Assembly: GCA_038363925.1 (NCBI GenBank)
Contig: JAQQWL010000006.1
Location: forward strand, 2,274,501-2,338,500
DNA: 64,000 nt
Source of the DNA: Apiospora phragmitis
Lineage: Eukaryota; Ascomycota; Sordariomycetes; Amphisphaeriales; Apiosporaceae
Direction: 5' to 3'
In this document: positions 60,849-64,000 of the stretch, piece after piece
Layout of the letters: each line of letters starts with the position of its first letter
Position numbering within the stretch: position 1 is the first letter of the stretch
Translations under genes and position numbers: made by a program
The notes under the pieces: generated by a model
What the model saw: only the letters and a program-made list of their open reading frames with translations
What the model was told of the DNA's origin: nothing
Databases searched by the model: none

Positions 60849-62882
60849 ATGGATACCTCATCCGCGGCAATGCAGGCCATATACGAACTCAAATGCCGTC
60901 GTAACAGCGCGGCTCCCATCCGTGCCAGCACGGCAGGAAAGGGCGCGCCCATGGGCAAGAAGAAGCCCGAGAACATCAACAACCCCGTGAAGCGTAAGTC
61001 GATCGACGACGCCCAACTGGCAGAGAAGGGACAGACCTCTTCCTACAGCGGCCAGTCTCACCATTCCTACAAGCAGCAGCAGCAGCAACAGCAGCAGCGA
61101 CAGCAGCGACAGCCTCCTGCTGCGGTCTCGGCTCCACATCGTCATCGTCAGCCCAAGCGCACCGCCCCTCATGGTGTCATGAAGAATCCGGGTCCTTCAC
61201 GGAGACACAAGGAAAGCGACTCGGCCTTCTCTGAGAACCGCCCGGCAGAGATCTCCTCGCACCCCAACCACGGCGGCAGTAATGACTCGACTTCGCCACC
61301 CTTGTCGTATGAATCTCCACTGCTGCCCGAGATTGGAACGACTTCATGGACACGTCCGTCGTGGTCCGTTACCAAGCCCGAGGCGCTGGACCGACGTTCG
61401 TCAGCAGGCGCATCATCGACGGGACCACCGAGGCGAACCGATTATCATATCCCGCCCACTCATATCCTTCATGGCGCTACTATAGGCCCCGATGTTCCTT
61501 CAGCCGTATCATCATCGCAACCCATAGCACATCAGATCTGCCCCCCTCGCCCCCAACGTGCCAGAGGACTCAATACTGCGCTTCCCTCTGCCTTTGCGGC
61601 ACCGCCAGGAAATAAAGCAGCTACCAACTACTTCGCTGACGCCTATCCGTATAGTGCCACCACAACTTGCGATGATGGTGACACCTACAAGTCCTTCGAG
61701 AAGGGTAGATACCATAGCCGTAGCAATGGCACCATCCGCAAGGGTCTGTACAGAGACCCCCTCGCCGAAATGTCCAGTTTCACCAATCAGGGTGTCTTCA
61801 GCCATGCCGACGAAGACGTATTCAACCTCCTGGACGAACAGCACGCCGCCCCCGACGACGTCAAGGCGAACCCAACAAGTATGCGGGGGGCCACTGCCAG
61901 CGATACGAGCCGTATATGCCCCAGACCTGGATGGAAGGTTGAGCCGGATCGTGTGAACCCTGCTACTTTGTGCGCAGTTCGCATCGACAAAGCAACAAGC
62001 ACCCATGCTTCCGCCAGCGACAGCAGCGGCATGAACGACCCCATGCGGTCATCCCCTGTGGCAACATACCCTCAGCGCTCTAGCCATGGTGAGGAGGAGG
62101 AGGAGGAGGAAGTATCGAGCATTGGGCTTGGTATCACTGCTCCTACCACTTTCTCAGTGGAGCACCGTCGTCCCCATGCTTTTTCCCCGGAGGACTTCGA
62201 CCGCTACCTGCACAACCTGAGCACGAACGATCTCATCGCCTTGTCCACGAAGGCGCAGTGCGAGCTGCAGGAGCGCGGCCAGAGCTTCTCCTCGATCCTC
62301 GGTGGCGTCCATGGCAGCAGTGGTAGCCATGGCGCCGCAGAAGCAGACGCCGCCTCAGCACAAGACGGTGGCAAGGTCATCTGGACCGGTCGCCTACCTG
62401 ATAAGGAGAAGCGGAAGTACGATGACGCTGATTCTGATATGGAGGAACACGGAGGCGCGGCGACGACCAAGCCGGAGCAGCGCCAGGGAGATGAGCAAAA
62501 GAACAAGAAGCAGAAGAGCGAGCAAGCTGCCGCCTCGGACAACGACACTAGCGCCACTACCCATTCCGCTTCTGCTTTGAAATACTCACCTTCTCGTCTA
62601 CTGGATCTTCGGAGACCGACTCAGAGTCAGCAACACGAAGCCGCCGTTTCCAAAAAGACTGGTGACCAGCAGGAGCACCGGCAGGAGATTACATTCAAGA
62701 CGGAGCCGAAACCTGCCATCGTTATGGCTACTGCTGACGCTTTCGCCGCCAAGCAGCGTCTGGTCGAGCAAGCTCTCGCTCGGAAGGCAGAAGACATGGA
62801 CTGGCACTATGTCAAAGAAGACTGCTGGTGGAGCCCCCAACTCTGCTGCGGGGGCGCATTCGAGCTGATTGACAAACCGTAG
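60849..62882 (+). CDS. Unrecognised low-complexity, Gln/Ser-rich protein
   Basis: A single open frame of 677 residues from the ATG opening MDTSSAAMQAIYELKCRRN. An in-frame ATG at 60786 would add 21 hydrophobic residues, but that stretch looks like a leader-intron end. I know no family for it. Visible parts: a basic segment (KKKPENINNPVKRKS) that may be a nuclear signal; a polyglutamine run from CAG repeats near 61072-61106; a long disordered Ser/Pro/Ala region; an acidic run of Glu at ~62090-62115; a short ordered-looking block FDRYLHNLSTNDLIALSTKAQCELQERG; a second basic block EQKNKKQKSEQ; and a conserved-looking end with DWHYVKEDCWWSPQLCCGG. A nuclear regulatory role is possible but unsupported. 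Confidence 0.65.
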   Translation: MDTSSAAMQAIYELKCRRNSAAPIRASTAGKGAPMGKKKPENINNPVKRKSIDDAQLAEKGQTSSYSGQSHHSYKQQQQQQQQRQQRQPPAAVSAPHRHRQPKRTAPHGVMKNPGPSRRHKESDSAFSENRPAEISSHPNHGGSNDSTSPPLSYESPLLPEIGTTSWTRPSWSVTKPEALDRRSSAGASSTGPPRRTDYHIPPTHILHGATIGPDVPSAVSSSQPIAHQICPPRPQRARGLNTALPSAFAAPPGNKAATNYFADAYPYSATTTCDDGDTYKSFEKGRYHSRSNGTIRKGLYRDPLAEMSSFTNQGVFSHADEDVFNLLDEQHAAPDDVKANPTSMRGATASDTSRICPRPGWKVEPDRVNPATLCAVRIDKATSTHASASDSSGMNDPMRSSPVATYPQRSSHGEEEEEEEVSSIGLGITAPTTFSVEHRRPHAFSPEDFDRYLHNLSTNDLIALSTKAQCELQERGQSFSSILGGVHGSSGSHGAAEADAASAQDGGKVIWTGRLPDKEKRKYDDADSDMEEHGGAATTKPEQRQGDEQKNKKQKSEQAAASDNDTSATTHSASALKYSPSRLLDLRRPTQSQQHEAAVSKKTGDQQEHRQEITFKTEPKPAIVMATADAFAAKQRLVEQALARKAEDMDWHYVKEDCWWSPQLCCGGAFELIDKP

Positions 62883-63674
62883 TGTTCCTATTATCTGACT
62901 ATCTACAGTTCCTGATTTAGCTACACCTCGGTTGGCTGACCAAGTGGGTATGAAGGAAGAAACAAACCCCCTTTCTCTATGGGCTTGACCGGAAACGTCA
63001 TACCTCACATGAAAGAGAGTAAAGGGGGGCGAGAACAATGTTACTTGCGCCGCAGTTATGGCTAGACTGGTGTATTTGCACGGCTTATGAATCAACGATA
63101 CTTTACCCTGGAGACTTCGGGATGACTATTAGGCGTGAAGGAAAAAGAGACATTATCATTCATGCTCAGCTATGAATCATAGTGCAGGCCCGAGAGGGGC
63201 TCGACATACTACACACATAGACCACATACATAGCAATGAATCCTATCTTTTCCTTATAATAGGCGGCCGCCCTGGCATTTGTCTCGTCGTTCCACACCCG
63301 CCCCCTTGATCACCTGAATTTTCCCACGACAACGTTCGTTTTGTGAAGGCACCCCGTTTTGTACATGTCAATGATCCGAATAGGCGTAATGGCTACTTAA
63401 TAATGCGATGTAATTGATTGCTTGAACCTAAACTCCTTACTGTGCGACAAATCATGTGGTATAAATCCGTAATGGGGTTTCCCCCAAGTGCGAAAAACGT
63501 TCTTAGGAATGCGTAATTCGTAGCCAAGTGTGCCATTGAGAACCCCAGCGAAAGTCCTGCACCGTACTTTATGGCCCAACTGCGTGCGGCCTTGCTTTCT
63601 CCTTCCCTTGACCTGGCTATGTGTCAAAGGGTCTTTTTGCCAAACCCCGTGCCCTGGTGTTTTGCAACGTCGTT
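62883..63674. other. Intergenic region between convergent genes
   Basis: About 790 bp between two gene ends. A minus-strand frame at 63397-63768 is a shadow: it overlaps the last exon of the SH3 protein in another frame. Nothing else seen. Confidence 0.4.
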
Positions 63675-64000
63675 TTATTCGCTCATTTTGACGTAGTTGC
63701 TGGGGAAAATGCCATGCCGCGTGCCAACCATACCGGTCCTTCTCCCTGTCAGTATAACAGCCCGACAATTACACCATTACGGGCAAAGGGGTAAGCCACT
63801 TACCACCAGTCATTGGCGCTATCGGTCTTCTTCAACACCGTGATAACATCGCCCTTCTTGAAGCCAAGGTCACCAGGCTGATCGGCCTCAAAGGTGAACA
63901 GAGCCACGGCCTCGTTCTTCTTCAGCATGGCGTTCTTGCTCTGGAAGTTTGGTTTCGGCGCGGCGGGTCTTCCGGGACCAGCCCTCTTATCGGCACCGAA
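63675..64000 (-). CDS. YSC84: Ysc84/Lsb-like SH3 protein, C-terminal part, cut by window end
   Basis: Two exons are visible: 63804..64000 (continuing beyond the window) and 63675..63738, joined by an intron with a GTAAGT donor and a GAGAAG acceptor. The joined reading gives a complete SH3 domain: ALFTFEADQPGDLGFKKGDVI, the NDWW-TG pair across the intron, then GIFPSNYVKMSE and stop. The preceding linker (PGRPAAPKPNF) matches fungal Ysc84/Lsb4 proteins, which carry an N-terminal lipid-binding SYLF domain, not visible here, and bind actin patches during endocytosis. The SH3 call is firm; the Ysc84 name is inferred from the linker and the C-terminal position. Confidence 0.75.

Overview
This window looks like nuclear DNA of a filamentous ascomycete, most likely a Sordariomycete and possibly Hypocreales (that placement is inference). 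Genes are spaced 0.3-2 kb apart. Introns are short (about 50-110 nt) with GTRAGT-like donors and CTAAC-like branch sites. Several proteins are typical of filamentous fungi: a Kch1 potassium channel-like protein, NPC1, a GIT1-type permease, HDEL-tailed BiP and a LovG-like hydrolase next to a highly reducing polyketide synthase (HR-PKS). No tRNA, rRNA, CRISPR or intact transposon was recognised.

Layout. 1-16 kb: a 91-bp tandem duplication, a roadblock-like protein (-), a degenerate kinase-like protein (-), a KCH1 homologue (+), a Ser/Thr-rich membrane protein (+) and NPC1/NCR1 (+). 16.4-35.6 kb: a six-gene biosynthetic cluster holding an HR-PKS (-), an MFS exporter (+), an FSH1/LovG-type hydrolase (-), an alpha/beta hydrolase (+), an ACC-synthase-like PLP aminotransferase (-) and a stand-alone adenylation-domain enzyme (+). 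The cluster lies between two diverged direct copies of one dispersed repeat (about 16.2 and 35.9 kb). 37-64 kb: housekeeping genes, namely a GIT1-like glycerophosphodiester permease (+), a CE1-type secreted esterase (-), BiP/KAR2 (-), HBS1 (-), VPS27 (-), a DOA4-like rhodanese/ubiquitin protease (+), a long-chain acyl-CoA synthetase (+), an unrecognised low-complexity protein (+) and the C-terminal SH3 part of a YSC84-like protein (-, cut by the window edge).

How the cluster could work (inference): the PKS carries intact KS, AT, DH, C-methyltransferase, ER, KR and ACP motifs but no release domain. The LovG-like hydrolase could free the chain, the adenylating enzyme could activate a carboxylate, the aminotransferase could introduce or supply nitrogen, and the MFS protein could export the product. 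That points to a reduced, methylated, nitrogen-bearing or amidated polyketide. I do not recognise the gene combination as a characterised pathway, and no pathway-specific transcription factor is present.

A second theme is single-base frame breaks. KCH1, NPC1, the PKS, the MFS gene, the alpha/beta hydrolase, the aminotransferase and the acyl-CoA synthetase each have one clear break. Most sit in short C or G runs, and conserved protein continues in the next frame on the far side. Three further breaks are tentative. These look like homopolymer errors in the assembly more than dead genes, but five of six cluster genes are affected, so decay of the cluster has to be ruled out.
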